Origin: Calothrix sp. PCC 7716
Lineage (GTDB): Bacteria > Cyanobacteriota > Cyanobacteriia > Cyanobacteriales > Nostocaceae
Assembly: GCF_019977735.1 (NCBI RefSeq)
Contig: NZ_AP025018.1
Coordinates: 2,170,001-2,234,000, forward strand
DNA: 64,000 nt
Direction: 5' to 3'
Shown here piece after piece: positions 53,368 through 62,197 of the stretch. Made by a program: the position numbers and the translations under genes. How positions within the stretch are numbered: the stretch's first letter is position 1; every line of letters begins with the position of its first letter. Below the pieces are notes generated by a model. The model was not told the origin of the DNA, did no database searches, and saw only the letters and a list, made by a program, of their open reading frames with translations.

Positions 53368-53490
53368 TAGTTCGGTGAAGGAGCAAGCGATACACATCGT
53401 CATGCGAATGTTAGTAGTTTGGTTAATTATAAAGAACAAGCAGAATCTGTCAAAAGACTGATTGACAGATTTGCTAAAGTAGAATTTCAA
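53368..53490 (+). pseudogene. Remnant of a third STAND gene
   Basis: GGTGAAGGAGCAAGCGATAC onward closely matches the stretch of both STAND genes that encodes GEGASDTRRRANVDSLVSYK and EQPESVKRVIDRFA (for example near 48590-48690). Only about 40 codons are left, with no start and unrelated sequence on both sides. It marks an earlier, larger STAND cluster. Confidence 0.75.
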
Positions 53491-53518
53491 GACCGAAAGG
53501 TTTTGGTGCCTTTACGTT

Positions 53519-53562
53519 GCGTTCGAGAAACCCGGTTTATAACAGAAACCGGGTTTCATCAA
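53519..53562. repeat. GAGAAACCCGGTTT inverted repeat
   Basis: GAGAAACCCGGTTTATAAC and AGAAACCGGGTTTC form a tight hairpin just after the DUF3122 gene stop codon; third copy of the element at 6667 and 36593. Possible terminator for the minus-strand gene. Confidence 0.65.
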
Positions 53563-53563
53563 T

Positions 53564-54055
53564 TTAATCAAATTCAGTTACTAGCATTTGCCATTCGGTG
53601 ATAATGTTTGTGGGTATTTTGATTTGAGTGTCTGAACCTGATAGTGGAAGATTCAGTTTTAAGGATTTGGTTGTTGGTAGTTGATTTAATACGCCTGTGA
53701 ATTTATATTCACCTACATTCGGCGCCGGTGAACCAAGAGCATAAACATCTGGTGCAGTTAATAATAACCCATGTGCTGTCATGACTTCTAAGGCTTTTGG
53801 ATGCTCGAATTTTACTATACTTGGAAACCCTACTAGTCGAAGATTGATGTCGGACGAGGCGCCGGGATTATTTACCTTATATAATATAACCTGCCATGCA
53901 TGTCCTGTTTCGTCTTTTATTGATGTTTGTGAATGATAGCGCATTACTCCTGGTGATTCTTGGTGCTGACGAAGTAATGCGGTTGCAGTTGGTGTGAAGA
54001 AAGTAAATGTTAGCGTTAATAACGTCAAAAAATATACTAGAAGTTTTCTTGTCAT
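53564..54055 (-). CDS. DUF3122 family exported protein
   Basis: A 163-aa protein with a clear signal peptide (LLVYFLTLLTLTFTFFTPTATA) and a mature part matching the cyanobacterial DUF3122 family: GVMRYHSQTSIKDETGHAWQ, LRLVGFPSIVKFEHPKAL and the late KLNLPLSGSDTQIKIP. It is probably a small beta-rich periplasmic or lumenal protein. Function unknown. It follows the DUF928 gene in the same direction after a 250-base gap holding a GGTGGGCAGTGCCCACC palindrome (near 54180), so it may be transcribed separately. Confidence 0.8.
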   Translation of the reverse strand: MTRKLLVYFLTLLTLTFTFFTPTATALLRQHQESPGVMRYHSQTSIKDETGHAWQVILYKVNNPGASSDINLRLVGFPSIVKFEHPKALEVMTAHGLLLTAPDVYALGSPAPNVGEYKFTGVLNQLPTTKSLKLNLPLSGSDTQIKIPTNIITEWQMLVTEFD

Positions 54056-54178
54056 TTTTAACTAGCGTGGTTCATCAAGTAAATTAGAGATATATATAAT
54101 TGTATAATTTTTTTCATTTCTCTACCGTAATAACTAGATAGCATATTAAGTACTAAGAATTGTTAATTGCCGGAAAAA

Positions 54179-54197
54179 GGTGGGCAGTGCCCACCCT
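54179..54197. repeat. GGTGGGCAGTGCCCACC palindrome
   Basis: A near-perfect palindrome, a common dispersed cyanobacterial motif, standing in the gap between the DUF928 and DUF3122 genes. It may act as a terminator hairpin. Confidence 0.5.
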
Positions 54198-54301
54198 ACT
54201 TTATGTTCTTTGTGTCTAAGAAAGCGGGAAATCCTCCAGATTATGTGGTTAAAAATATATTGACTGCACAGGCGCCCATCCTGTGCTACAAGAGGTTAAA
54301 A

Positions 54302-55111
54302 TTAATGTTGCTTGCTTAATCTGTCGTAATTATTTGTGTCATCTGAAATTATTCGCTCTTTTGCAATTTCATGTAAACCGATGTTAGTAAGCAAGTTTTT
54401 CCAGTCGGTTTGAATGGTAGTATTTTGAGGGTTTTGTTGTTTTAGCTGTATGAGCGTTGCCAAAGCTTGATGCCATATGCCGTTTTGAGCATATATGGCA
54501 AATCTTTGCAATGGTTGCGCTGTTTGTAGTTGTTGATGAATTGTTGCTGTAAGATTAACTCGACTAACTACACCTTCAACGTAAATTGGAGGCGCCTGCT
54601 TTTCTTTGTCACAATATACAGAAAGAAACCAACGATATTGTTTATTAACTTCTAATGCTGGAATACTTCCTGGTATTTTAACACTGATTATTCCAGGTTG
54701 TTCGGGTAGAGAAACTTCTTCTTTATAAACTGGACTTGATTTCTCATTCAATAGTACAAATTCTGTTGGATATTTAGAACTTTTAGTATAAGGCAAATAA
54801 AACCAAAAGGTCGGACGTTCCGAAGTCGTTAATCCCCACACGTTTTTTACTGTTGCTGGTTCTTCGGTTTCTGGCATTAAAGCGGTGAGTTTAGGAGTCG
54901 TCGAAGGACATGTATCACGACGACCACCCCCTGTACGACGACCTCCTGGTGGTGTTCCTTCTGGCAACTTTGGACGCACAAATTCTTTATTTACACTATG
55001 AAGAACTTGTTTTGATGATACAGGCAATATCGGCTTTATCTCAGCTGCTTGACTACTGCACGCAAAAGTTAATGCTACAAATATTATTTGTGATTGTAAA
55101 AAAAATTTCAT
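54302..55111 (-). CDS. DUF928 family exported protein
   Basis: A 269-aa exported protein with a short signal peptide (FLQSQIIFVALTFACSSQA). The DUF928 hallmarks are present: a Gly/Arg-rich stretch GGRRTGGGRRD near residue 58, CPSTTPKLTALMPE, LTTSERPTFWFYLPY and PGIISVKIPG. In cyanobacteria DUF928 genes are usual neighbours of CHASE2-CHAT and DUF1822 genes, as here, which implies a common pathway at the cell envelope. Biochemical role unknown. The start ATG follows AGGTGG, and the gene begins 21 bases after the CHAT-CHASE2 stop, so an operon is likely. Confidence 0.9.
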   Translation of the reverse strand: MKFFLQSQIIFVALTFACSSQAAEIKPILPVSSKQVLHSVNKEFVRPKLPEGTPPGGRRTGGGRRDTCPSTTPKLTALMPETEEPATVKNVWGLTTSERPTFWFYLPYTKSSKYPTEFVLLNEKSSPVYKEEVSLPEQPGIISVKIPGSIPALEVNKQYRWFLSVYCDKEKQAPPIYVEGVVSRVNLTATIHQQLQTAQPLQRFAIYAQNGIWHQALATLIQLKQQNPQNTTIQTDWKNLLTNIGLHEIAKERIISDDTNNYDRLSKQH

Positions 55112-55132
55112 ATTCCACCTACGGCAAAATAG

Positions 55133-57505
55133 CTAAAACCTAACGCTCTTTATTATCAAAGCCGTTACACTTAATGCTATTACACTTGGTACTAACGGCG
55201 CCCAATAACTCGATAACAGGAACCCAAAACACACTATATAAACTATTCCAGCCGCTGTCATGATAGTGATTATCAATCGCATTTTTGGTGTACGTAATCG
55301 TAACGTTAAAACTCCTCCTACTAAAGACGAACTCAATATCCAAATTATCTCATGTATAGGCGCCAAAGTTTGTAGTAAAGAACGATTATCAAGAACATGG
55401 CTAAGAATTTGACTTAGCATATGTGCGTGAATTAGCACTCCTGACTTTTGTGTATTTAGTTCGCTACCTAACGGTGTTGGTAAATAATCTTGTAAATCTC
55501 CTTTGGCAACAACTCCAATAAGTACAATTTTGTCCTTGAAAGAACTTGGGTTGACCTGATCCTGTAAAATTTCTGTCAGCGATACTTTTTCAGATAGTTT
55601 ATCACTCGCGCGCCAGTTCAGCAAAACTTGTCCGCCACTTGCGTCGATATTTTGATATCCTCCACTATAACGAGTCAAGGGTTGGAAAGTTGCTTTGTCA
55701 ATTTTGAGTGTATAATCAACAGGGTTTATAGTAATTTCGTTAATGCCTTTGAATTTAAAATATTCAAACGCTAACTGTAAGCTTAAAGAATATTCTGCTG
55801 TACATAGCGAGTTAGGTTCTTGCTTCATAAATAAAAGATGGCGCCTAACTATACCATCTTCATCTCGAATAAAATCACTAAATCCCAAACGGTCTCGAAT
55901 ATCTTGAGAAGGAATTTCTGGTGGTGGTGCTATACCTTTACTATTGGCGCCAATATAACTACCTTTACATATAGTAATTAAATTTGTTGTTTGCTGAAGA
56001 CGCTTTGTTAACTCTGGGTCTTCAGATTTAAAATCGCGGTATATATCTAGACCAATTACAGAAGGTTGATACTGTTCTAATTTTTCTAAAAGTATGTTTA
56101 ATGATTTATCTGAGATTGAAGTTCCCTTCAAAGACTCACCTTTGCGACGTTGTTCTGCGAGGTCATTATCATCTATTGTCACCATTATTATACGATTATC
56201 GGGTTGTTCTTTCACAACTAAAGAACGTAACCACAGCATTTGGTCGAATGTTTTTAACTCAGTAGTCTCAAATAACCCAAATAATCGCATTAATATTATT
56301 ACGGATGTAACTAAACTAACAATTATAGTAAAGTAGATTTTATTACGATAATTATGAAGACGATTTGACGGTGCCGATATCTGATTATGATTGTTATGAT
56401 TCGTTATTTCTGTAGAAATTGTGATATTATTTAAAAGTTGGCGCCAATTTAAAGGTATCTGTATCGGATTACTTTGGCAAATCATTGGTAGCCAAGTGCA
56501 ATTGGGAAATTTATCCTCAAGTCCTTGTAATCTTTCTCTGGCAAGACGTACAGCCAGATAAAATTCTGTTCCATTTGCAAACTCTGAAAGAAAATACTTT
56601 AAAAATTCGCTAGCAATTTTATCAGGAACAGGTTCGCGCATAAAAATGATTTCGGGTATTTGTAAACAAGAAAGTTCTCTTGCTAACCCCAAACCGTCAC
56701 AAGAATTAAATATTGCTAATTGTAATCCACGGGCAACAGCTTTTTGAAGCGCATACCGCAGTTCTGTCATACTCAAACTATCGGTTTGATTCAAATAGAT
56801 TTTACCGCTTTCGTCTGACTGCGTTAAACTGTGTCCAGCAAAAAATAATATATCCCAATTATTATCCCATAACTGGTCATTCAACTCCTGGCGCCTTGGC
56901 TCGACTAAAAAAGTAATATCTGTGTCGGGTATTCTTTCGAGTATGTTTCTATCTGCTTGAGTATCAATACCTCTACTATCACCAACTATTGCTAAAATCT
57001 TAACCCTCGAATTGGTATGATGAATGATATCGCTGCGTTCGTAGTTGGGAGATGAAACTGCTATTTCTGCTCTTGTATACCGTTCTAACAAGTCCCAAGC
57101 GTGCCAAGGCAAGCGTAATAATGTACTATTTTGCGTTTGTAGTATAACTCTAATATTATCTGTACTATCGAGACGTTCCAACCACTTTTCTCGTAGTGGA
57201 CGGAAGGAATCAGATTGTAACCAAGAATTAAAGTCTGTGCGAAGAATTTGAGCAGTTGTTTGACAATCAGAAGTTATGGATACATTCGTCACCTGTACTT
57301 TATCAGCAGACAAACGAAACGCACTACCTAAACGTCGGTAATTTGAACGCCAATGATTATAGTACATTAATAATTGCGGCGCCGCTGGTAATCTACCCAT
57401 AATTTCGATATCAGGTAGTCTACCTTCAGTCCCAATTTGTAACGTGACAGTAAATCCGACATCGAAATTGCCGTCACTAAATTTTAAAACAACTAGCTTG
57501 CCCAT
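55133..57505 (-). CDS. CHAT peptidase fused to a CHASE2 sensor domain
   Basis: A 790-aa membrane protein. The N-terminal CHAT domain has His in LFFAGHS (about 228) and Cys in FNSCDG (about 272) and is similar to that of the 8500-12978 protein, including the family start MGKLVVLKFSDGNFDVGF. A transmembrane helix (about 391-409) leads into an extracytoplasmic CHASE2 domain (FDQMLWLRSL... VTIDDNDLA ... KIVLIGVVAKGD), followed by two or three transmembrane helices at the C-terminus. An outside signal sensed by CHASE2 could control the cytosolic protease. It follows DUF1822 after 39 bases. Confidence 0.92.
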   Translation of the reverse strand: MGKLVVLKFSDGNFDVGFTVTLQIGTEGRLPDIEIMGRLPAAPQLLMYYNHWRSNYRRLGSAFRLSADKVQVTNVSITSDCQTTAQILRTDFNSWLQSDSFRPLREKWLERLDSTDNIRVILQTQNSTLLRLPWHAWDLLERYTRAEIAVSSPNYERSDIIHHTNSRVKILAIVGDSRGIDTQADRNILERIPDTDITFLVEPRRQELNDQLWDNNWDILFFAGHSLTQSDESGKIYLNQTDSLSMTELRYALQKAVARGLQLAIFNSCDGLGLARELSCLQIPEIIFMREPVPDKIASEFLKYFLSEFANGTEFYLAVRLARERLQGLEDKFPNCTWLPMICQSNPIQIPLNWRQLLNNITISTEITNHNNHNQISAPSNRLHNYRNKIYFTIIVSLVTSVIILMRLFGLFETTELKTFDQMLWLRSLVVKEQPDNRIIMVTIDDNDLAEQRRKGESLKGTSISDKSLNILLEKLEQYQPSVIGLDIYRDFKSEDPELTKRLQQTTNLITICKGSYIGANSKGIAPPPEIPSQDIRDRLGFSDFIRDEDGIVRRHLLFMKQEPNSLCTAEYSLSLQLAFEYFKFKGINEITINPVDYTLKIDKATFQPLTRYSGGYQNIDASGGQVLLNWRASDKLSEKVSLTEILQDQVNPSSFKDKIVLIGVVAKGDLQDYLPTPLGSELNTQKSGVLIHAHMLSQILSHVLDNRSLLQTLAPIHEIIWILSSSLVGGVLTLRLRTPKMRLIITIMTAAGIVYIVCFGFLLSSYWAPLVPSVIALSVTALIIKSVRF

Positions 57506-57544
57506 ATAACAAAGTGTGAAGTCCCAAATTCGGTAGTATGCGAA

Positions 57545-58492
57545 CTAAATTACAAAATGTTCGGTAATATAAGCTCCACCATGTCCTACCCTTACACTAA
57601 ACCTTTCTCCAACTTCACCACTAAACTGTAACTGAATGTAATTATCGGCACTTCGTGATTGAGCTTCTAAGAATAAATTCAGAGACTCATCCAATACAGA
57701 TAATACAATAGATGGCTGTAAATAAACGGCGCCTGTGGGATGCAATTGTAGACGTACACTAGTTTTGGAATTTGATTGAGGTGTAATTTCCACTATTAAT
57801 ATAACGGGTTGATTGGCAATTTGAATTCCCAAATCGAATAACTTTGCCCGTCTAAAGGAATCTGCCTCAGTCTCCTTTAATACTGTATCACCACTAATAG
57901 CTTCCACACTACGAAAAACATACGCAGGTCGCAATTGAGGATTTTCGAGTAAAGACTCAACAGTTTGCCAACCATATTCAACCACACCAGACACCCATCG
58001 ACTCAAACTAACCAAAGTTGATTGAGCTAACTTTTGCGATTCAAGATGCTCCACCAAACCCTCCAACGGCAACAACTCCTCGTAATGCAGTACTTCAGTA
58101 CTGCAACCCTTCACAAACCCCATAATTCTAGCTTCCTCCAAACACTCATCAATCACCACCACAACATAAGCTACACGTGTACCCCAACTTTCAGGAGGGA
58201 TGTAACAAGAATCCTCATTTACGGAAGCAGGACGACATTCAATTTTACCAACCCCAGGCACATCCAAATCAGCAACATCCATAGATAAACGCATAACTGG
58301 ATTCCAAGAGTCACCAACATTAACGTCAGTTGACACACCCATTAAATTGAGGTAGTAGCTCACAGTCAACACTGAAACTGTATTCAAAAGAACTTTTTCG
58401 GCTTTAGAGCGAGTTGGTTGCTGTCGAGCAAAACTCTGTGCTGTAAGAATCGCAGTTTCAGATATTGGCAGTGGCAAAGCATTGCATGTCAT
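57545..58492 (-). CDS. DUF1822 family protein, 315 aa
   Basis: A DUF1822 protein, distantly related to that at 13277. Visible family parts are LPLPISETAILTAQSFARQQ at the start, the LLNTVSVLTVSYYLNLMGV helix, LSRWVSGVVEYGWQTVESLL near residue 195 and a beta-rich C-terminus ending YITEHFVI. I choose the ATG preceded by AGGAGTAAAT; the frame is open 41 codons further up without support. First gene of the set DUF1822, CHAT-CHASE2, DUF928, in the order DUF1822-before-CHAT also seen in the inverted duplication. Here no sigma-like gene is present. Confidence 0.85.
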   Translation of the reverse strand: MTCNALPLPISETAILTAQSFARQQPTRSKAEKVLLNTVSVLTVSYYLNLMGVSTDVNVGDSWNPVMRLSMDVADLDVPGVGKIECRPASVNEDSCYIPPESWGTRVAYVVVVIDECLEEARIMGFVKGCSTEVLHYEELLPLEGLVEHLESQKLAQSTLVSLSRWVSGVVEYGWQTVESLLENPQLRPAYVFRSVEAISGDTVLKETEADSFRRAKLFDLGIQIANQPVILIVEITPQSNSKTSVRLQLHPTGAVYLQPSIVLSVLDESLNLFLEAQSRSADNYIQLQFSGEVGERFSVRVGHGGAYITEHFVI

Positions 58493-58694
58493 ATTTACTC
58501 CTAGACGGTAAATGCTGCTATTCAGATATCTGCCAATTTTAAAGATATTACGCACGATATCTATAAAATTCTTAAGAACCAGCAACTTCTCCACTATAAG
58601 GCAGTAATATAGCAAACTCAGCGCCTAATCTCAATTGTGATGTAAAAAACAACTGTCCTTTATGCTGTATTCTCATTTGGTTGGCTACGTTCCT

Positions 58695-58750
58695 ACCCAC
58701 ATGGTACTCAAAGTACCATGCGGTGGGTCAAAAGTCCTCGCGCATAGGAC
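58695..58750. repeat. CATGGTAC hairpin and AGTCCT repeat
   Basis: CATGGTACTCAAAGTACCATG is a strong hairpin, followed by AAAGTCCTCGCGCATAGGACT, a second one. Both are dispersed-repeat types. The rest of the 380-base gap upstream of the DUF1822 gene, apart from the next repeat, is AT-rich and shows nothing else. Confidence 0.55.
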
Positions 58751-58912
58751 TAAATAATAAATGTTGTTTTTATTACTGCTATTTATGTATTTAATTTTTT
58801 TTTACTTAGATGTGCAAGATTTCAGTTAATCGATAACCTTAAACTCGTTCCTTGCTCTAGAAGTTTGATTGTAAAAAATAAGAGAACCCCACAAAAAAAT
58901 TTATCCTATGGT

Positions 58913-59010
58913 GTCATGCTGAGTGCAGCGTAAGCGCAAGGAAGCATCTTAAAGCAGAATTGGGCATTTCAATGAGATTCTTCACTCCACTGCGTTGTGT
59001 TCAGAATGAC
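58913..59010. repeat. Dispersed GTCATGCTGAGTG...TCAGAATGAC element
   Basis: Inverted ends GTCATGCTGAGTGCAGCG and CTGCGTTGTGTTCAGAATGAC, with GGAAGCATCTTAAAG in the middle. Same family as 47112-47205. It abuts the NACHT remnant and may mark where that gene lost its 5' end. Confidence 0.7.
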
Positions 59011-59240
59011 CTGCATTGAATGGTTGGAACGGGAGATAAAACGGCGCCAGATTGATACAAAGTATGTACCACTTGCATGTACTAAAGAAGAAATTGATTC
59101 TGTGACAGGGCGCCAAATTGCGGTTAGTCACTATGAAGAAGAAGACGGTTGGATCGATGGATATATTGACCGCTGGCTCTCGGACTCGGCAAAAGAACAT
59201 ATATCTGTACTAGGAGAATTCGGTACTGGTAGTGAAAGAG
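59009..59240 (+). pseudogene. N-terminal fragment of a NACHT-type NTPase gene
   Basis: About 77 codons encode CIEWLEREIKRRQIDTKYVP, a GWIDGYIDRWLSDSAKEHIS segment and VLGEFGTGS. This matches the sequence leading to the Walker A motif (GEFGTGKT) of NACHT/STAND proteins. The coding sequence breaks exactly within the P-loop and continues as part of a transposase in another frame. Nothing functional can be left. Confidence 0.6.
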
Positions 59241-59840
59241 CAAGGGCGATTAATATTAGCAATTGATGGAATGCAACCAGAAGTTGGACATGAAGTATTG
59301 TGGGTAATTCGTGATTGTTTATCAGGAGAGATTTTACTGGCAAAAACATTACTATCTTCAAAAATAGAGGATTTGGCTGCACTGTTACTGGATGTAAAAA
59401 ATACACTCGCTGTGCCAATAGATGGAGTTATCAGTGATGGGCAACAATCAATCCGTAAAGCAGTTGAGGTGGCATTGCCGGAAATTGCTCATGGCTTATG
59501 CCATTTTCATTACTTAAAAGAAGCAAGCAAAATAATATACGAGGCAGATAGACATGCAAAGAAAGAATTAAAAAAGCATGTGCGAGGTATACGAAAAATA
59601 GAAAGTAGTATACCAGATGATGATAAAAAGGTTGCAGCAGTAGTGGGCAAATATTGCTCGGCAGTGCGTGCATCACTAACAAGCGATGGTGAATCAGTTG
59701 CCGGGAATGGTTTCCTTTCCGGCAAACTGATGAACCCGAAGGGGCGCCCACCTTTAGACGCATCTGGTTTAAAACTACAAGAACGTTTGACATTAATAGA
59801 ACAAAGTCTCGATAAAATGGAGAAAAAAAGTCTACGTTAA
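59232..59840 (+). pseudogene. Transposase fragment (DDE type)
   Basis: A 200-codon open stretch resembles the middle of a DDE transposase: LILAIDGMQPEVGHEVLWVI with a first Asp, then VISDGQQSIRKAVEVALPE with a second Asp, and HGLCHFHYLKEASK. N-terminal DNA-binding part and the rest of the catalytic domain are missing. It is fused to the NACHT fragment upstream. Another frame downstream (VTQKLHELFSAIFPQ, 59846 onward) probably belongs to the same broken gene. The family is not certain. Confidence 0.65.
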
Positions 59841-59984
59841 AAAAAGTGACACAAAAACTGCATGAACTTTTTTCAGCCATTTTCCCACAAAGTCAACAGC
59901 CTACCCCAAGGGGGGTCACGAGCTTGAGTTTATTACAAGGGGGCAATCATCGGCACCTGAATCCTTACCTTTTTTACTTTAGAA

Positions 59985-61514
59985 CTACTGTTGCCAAGTT
60001 GATTTCTCCGAACCGCGAGAGTTCGTGACTCGCCGCAATTTTTTGATACCCCAAGGATTGTAAATATCGCTATCTTTGTTCCATAGTTTATTGGGAGCGT
60101 CGTCCCAAGATAAGCTTTTGCCTGTCCATTTTGCCTCAATCGTGCCTTCATGCTTGCCGGGGTTGACTATCCGATCCCAAAAATTATCTTTATCGCCATT
60201 GTTGTCATACCAATTGCTGCGAAAATCGGGCAAATTAAAATTAACAGAACTAAAATTAATCAATCTGCGATCGAGAGCATTTGTAAACACGTCAACAACC
60301 GCACCATGAGCGTTGTAGGCACTAAATCCACCTTTACCCTCAAATTTGATTGTCAAAGAAATGTTTGCCGTAGCAGCTTTGTCATTATTTCCCGCAGTTC
60401 CTAAGTTGATACCAGGTATGCCCAACCAATTATCTGCAACTACAAATGCTAGGGAATTATTAGCTATGTCTCTAAAATTTGAAGGACTTTGTTTACCATC
60501 CCTTTGGTTGTCGATATCGTATCCAGTTAACCCATCTGCTGGAAAAGCCGGGTCGAGAGCAACAAAATTTTTAACTTTACCGAAAAGTCTTCCAATTTCG
60601 GTACCGATATATGTACCCAAACTATGCCCGACAATAGTTAATTGCTGGGAATCAATGCCCAATTGCACCAGACGATTGTGAGTCCATGTGCCAATCGTAG
60701 AAATCCATCCGGCAGTCTTGTACGGAATGATACCATTATCCAAGCCTGCTTCCGCAATACTACTCCAATCTAAAGACAAAACTTGATAATCTTGGTATTC
60801 GCTAGCTTCTTTTGCTAATTCTCGGACTGTATCGACTTGATCGTTATTATTCCAACCATGAATAACGAGGATAGTTTCCTTTCTGGATTTTATGCCGTTG
60901 GATGTGCCACCTTGACTATTTTCTCTTTCAGTTCGGCCACCTTCGTGGTATCGCCATATATTTGTCGGTTTTTTAAAACTGTCAAATTGGGAAAAGTCTG
61001 TGGAAAGTAAGGTGCTGCGGAGTTCTATGTCGCCTGTGACGATTTCGATATTTTTGGGAATTACTCGAATTGAGTATTCACCTGGATTTAAAATTTCAGC
61101 AATAAAATGTCCGGAGGTTCCTTCATGGAGGGATTGGGAAATAATTTCTTCTGGACTGTCTACGATGCCGTTATTATTTTTATCTTGAATTAGTTGTAAG
61201 TCGATTGCGCCGCTGAATAAGATTGAACTAATGTCAATATTTGTACGGTCATTTGTAATCTTAAATCTAAAAACATCAATCGGATTGTTAGGATCTCCAA
61301 CAGTATCGATGCGTTTTTCTTCTTTGCCGTCTGCAAATTCGTCTAGATAGATACTACTATTTGTATAGAGATTATTTGCAAAATCACTACTCGAACTTTG
61401 AGAGTATGCATTTATACTGAGCGGATTTAACAAGTCCAAGGTAGATTGATAATTCCGATCGCCGCTGAGGGGGGCAGATAAATCCAGAGGACTATCCGTA
61501 AATTTAGATACCAT
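59985..61514 (-). CDS. Lipase-like alpha/beta-hydrolase with N-terminal beta domain
   Basis: A 509-aa hydrolase. The N-terminal 160 residues include a pre-peptidase-like beta domain (PIDVFRFKITNDRTNIDISS, LNPGEYSIRVIP) often found in secreted calcium-rich proteins. The hydrolase has VIHGWNNN (oxyanion), nucleophile elbow IVGHSLGTYIG and FVALDPAFPAD with a likely catalytic Asp, similar to pancreatic-lipase-type enzymes. I start at the ATG after AGGTGATT; the GTG three codons earlier is weaker. The gene has no GGCGCC sites, unlike its surroundings, hinting at transfer. A copy of the shared promoter box lies about 90 bases upstream. Confidence 0.85.
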   Translation of the reverse strand: MVSKFTDSPLDLSAPLSGDRNYQSTLDLLNPLSINAYSQSSSSDFANNLYTNSSIYLDEFADGKEEKRIDTVGDPNNPIDVFRFKITNDRTNIDISSILFSGAIDLQLIQDKNNNGIVDSPEEIISQSLHEGTSGHFIAEILNPGEYSIRVIPKNIEIVTGDIELRSTLLSTDFSQFDSFKKPTNIWRYHEGGRTERENSQGGTSNGIKSRKETILVIHGWNNNDQVDTVRELAKEASEYQDYQVLSLDWSSIAEAGLDNGIIPYKTAGWISTIGTWTHNRLVQLGIDSQQLTIVGHSLGTYIGTEIGRLFGKVKNFVALDPAFPADGLTGYDIDNQRDGKQSPSNFRDIANNSLAFVVADNWLGIPGINLGTAGNNDKAATANISLTIKFEGKGGFSAYNAHGAVVDVFTNALDRRLINFSSVNFNLPDFRSNWYDNNGDKDNFWDRIVNPGKHEGTIEAKWTGKSLSWDDAPNKLWNKDSDIYNPWGIKKLRRVTNSRGSEKSTWQQ

Positions 61515-61603
61515 ACTAATCACCTATGAAGTTTTTACCGTAATTTTTCGTACAACAATTATTTACTAAGTAATATTTTATGATAATCACTTTCGATGTT
61601 TGC

Positions 61604-61636
61604 ATATTCCATATACTTTTGTCAAGCTTATGCAGT
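61604..61636 (-). promoter_or_regulatory. Shared promoter box (variant) before the lipase gene
   Basis: ACTGCATAAGC, 16 bases, GAATAT, 90 bases before the ATG. The first half is near perfect; the second is weak and one base further away. Confidence 0.4.
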
Positions 61637-61769
61637 AATTAATACTACAGTGAATTCCCTAAATTTACTTATGGGAAAAACATAGCGCTCTTTTATTAAC
61701 CCAAGTTGCTAGTTACTCACTCCGGCGCCAAGGTGCCTCGTATCGTAAGGTACCAAACTGTAATAAAAT

Positions 61770-61796
61770 CCCCTCCAGAAGGAAAATTTGGAGGGG
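61770..61796. repeat. CCCCTCCA / TGGAGGGG hairpin
   Basis: An 8-bp GC-rich stem with an 11-base loop just before the IS982-like remnant. It could be an end of the insertion sequence or an old terminator. Confidence 0.45.
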
Positions 61797-61800
61797 CATA

Positions 61801-62190
61801 TGTTAAACGAAATAATTGCTATATATGCGCTTCCCCGACGACTTGCTGAAAGCTATTGGGCATAAAGATGATATCCGTAGAGTTCCGGAGTGATGCAGAA
61901 ATTATTACAACGGAAGAGCGTGGCAGCAATATTTTTTTGTGGTGATCACAGCAATGCTTGTAGATATATGAGAGACCATAATCTCATTCCAGAAATGTTA
62001 GAAAAATCACGATTTAATCGGCGGCTACATAATGTATCAATGTTAATGAACGATTTATTCCATCAAATAGGAATGATACTTAAAGAGAGTAGTGATTGTA
62101 CTGAGTATCTTTTAGATTCGTTTCCTGTTCCAATATGTGATAATATTCGTATCTTCAATGTTAACTTGATTAAATCCAATACCCGTGAAT
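61801..62190 (+). pseudogene. IS982-family transposase, truncated and frameshifted
   Basis: Pieces in several frames match the start of IS982 transposases: EIIAIYA, then FPDDLLKAIGHKDDIR, then SDAEIITT, then VAAIFFCGDHSNACRYMRDH, NLIPEMLEKSRFNRRLH and LLDSFPVPICDNIRIFN. The first catalytic Asp (LLDSFPV) is in the last piece. The gene ends soon after, before the remaining catalytic residues. At least three frameshifts separate the pieces. Confidence 0.75.
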
Positions 62191-62197
62191 GAAGTTC

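Noticed and set aside
58535-58570. A promoter box before the second DUF1822 gene
   Set aside because: TGCGTAA-N17-GATATC is present, but both halves deviate, so it is not distinguishable from chance in AT-rich sequence.
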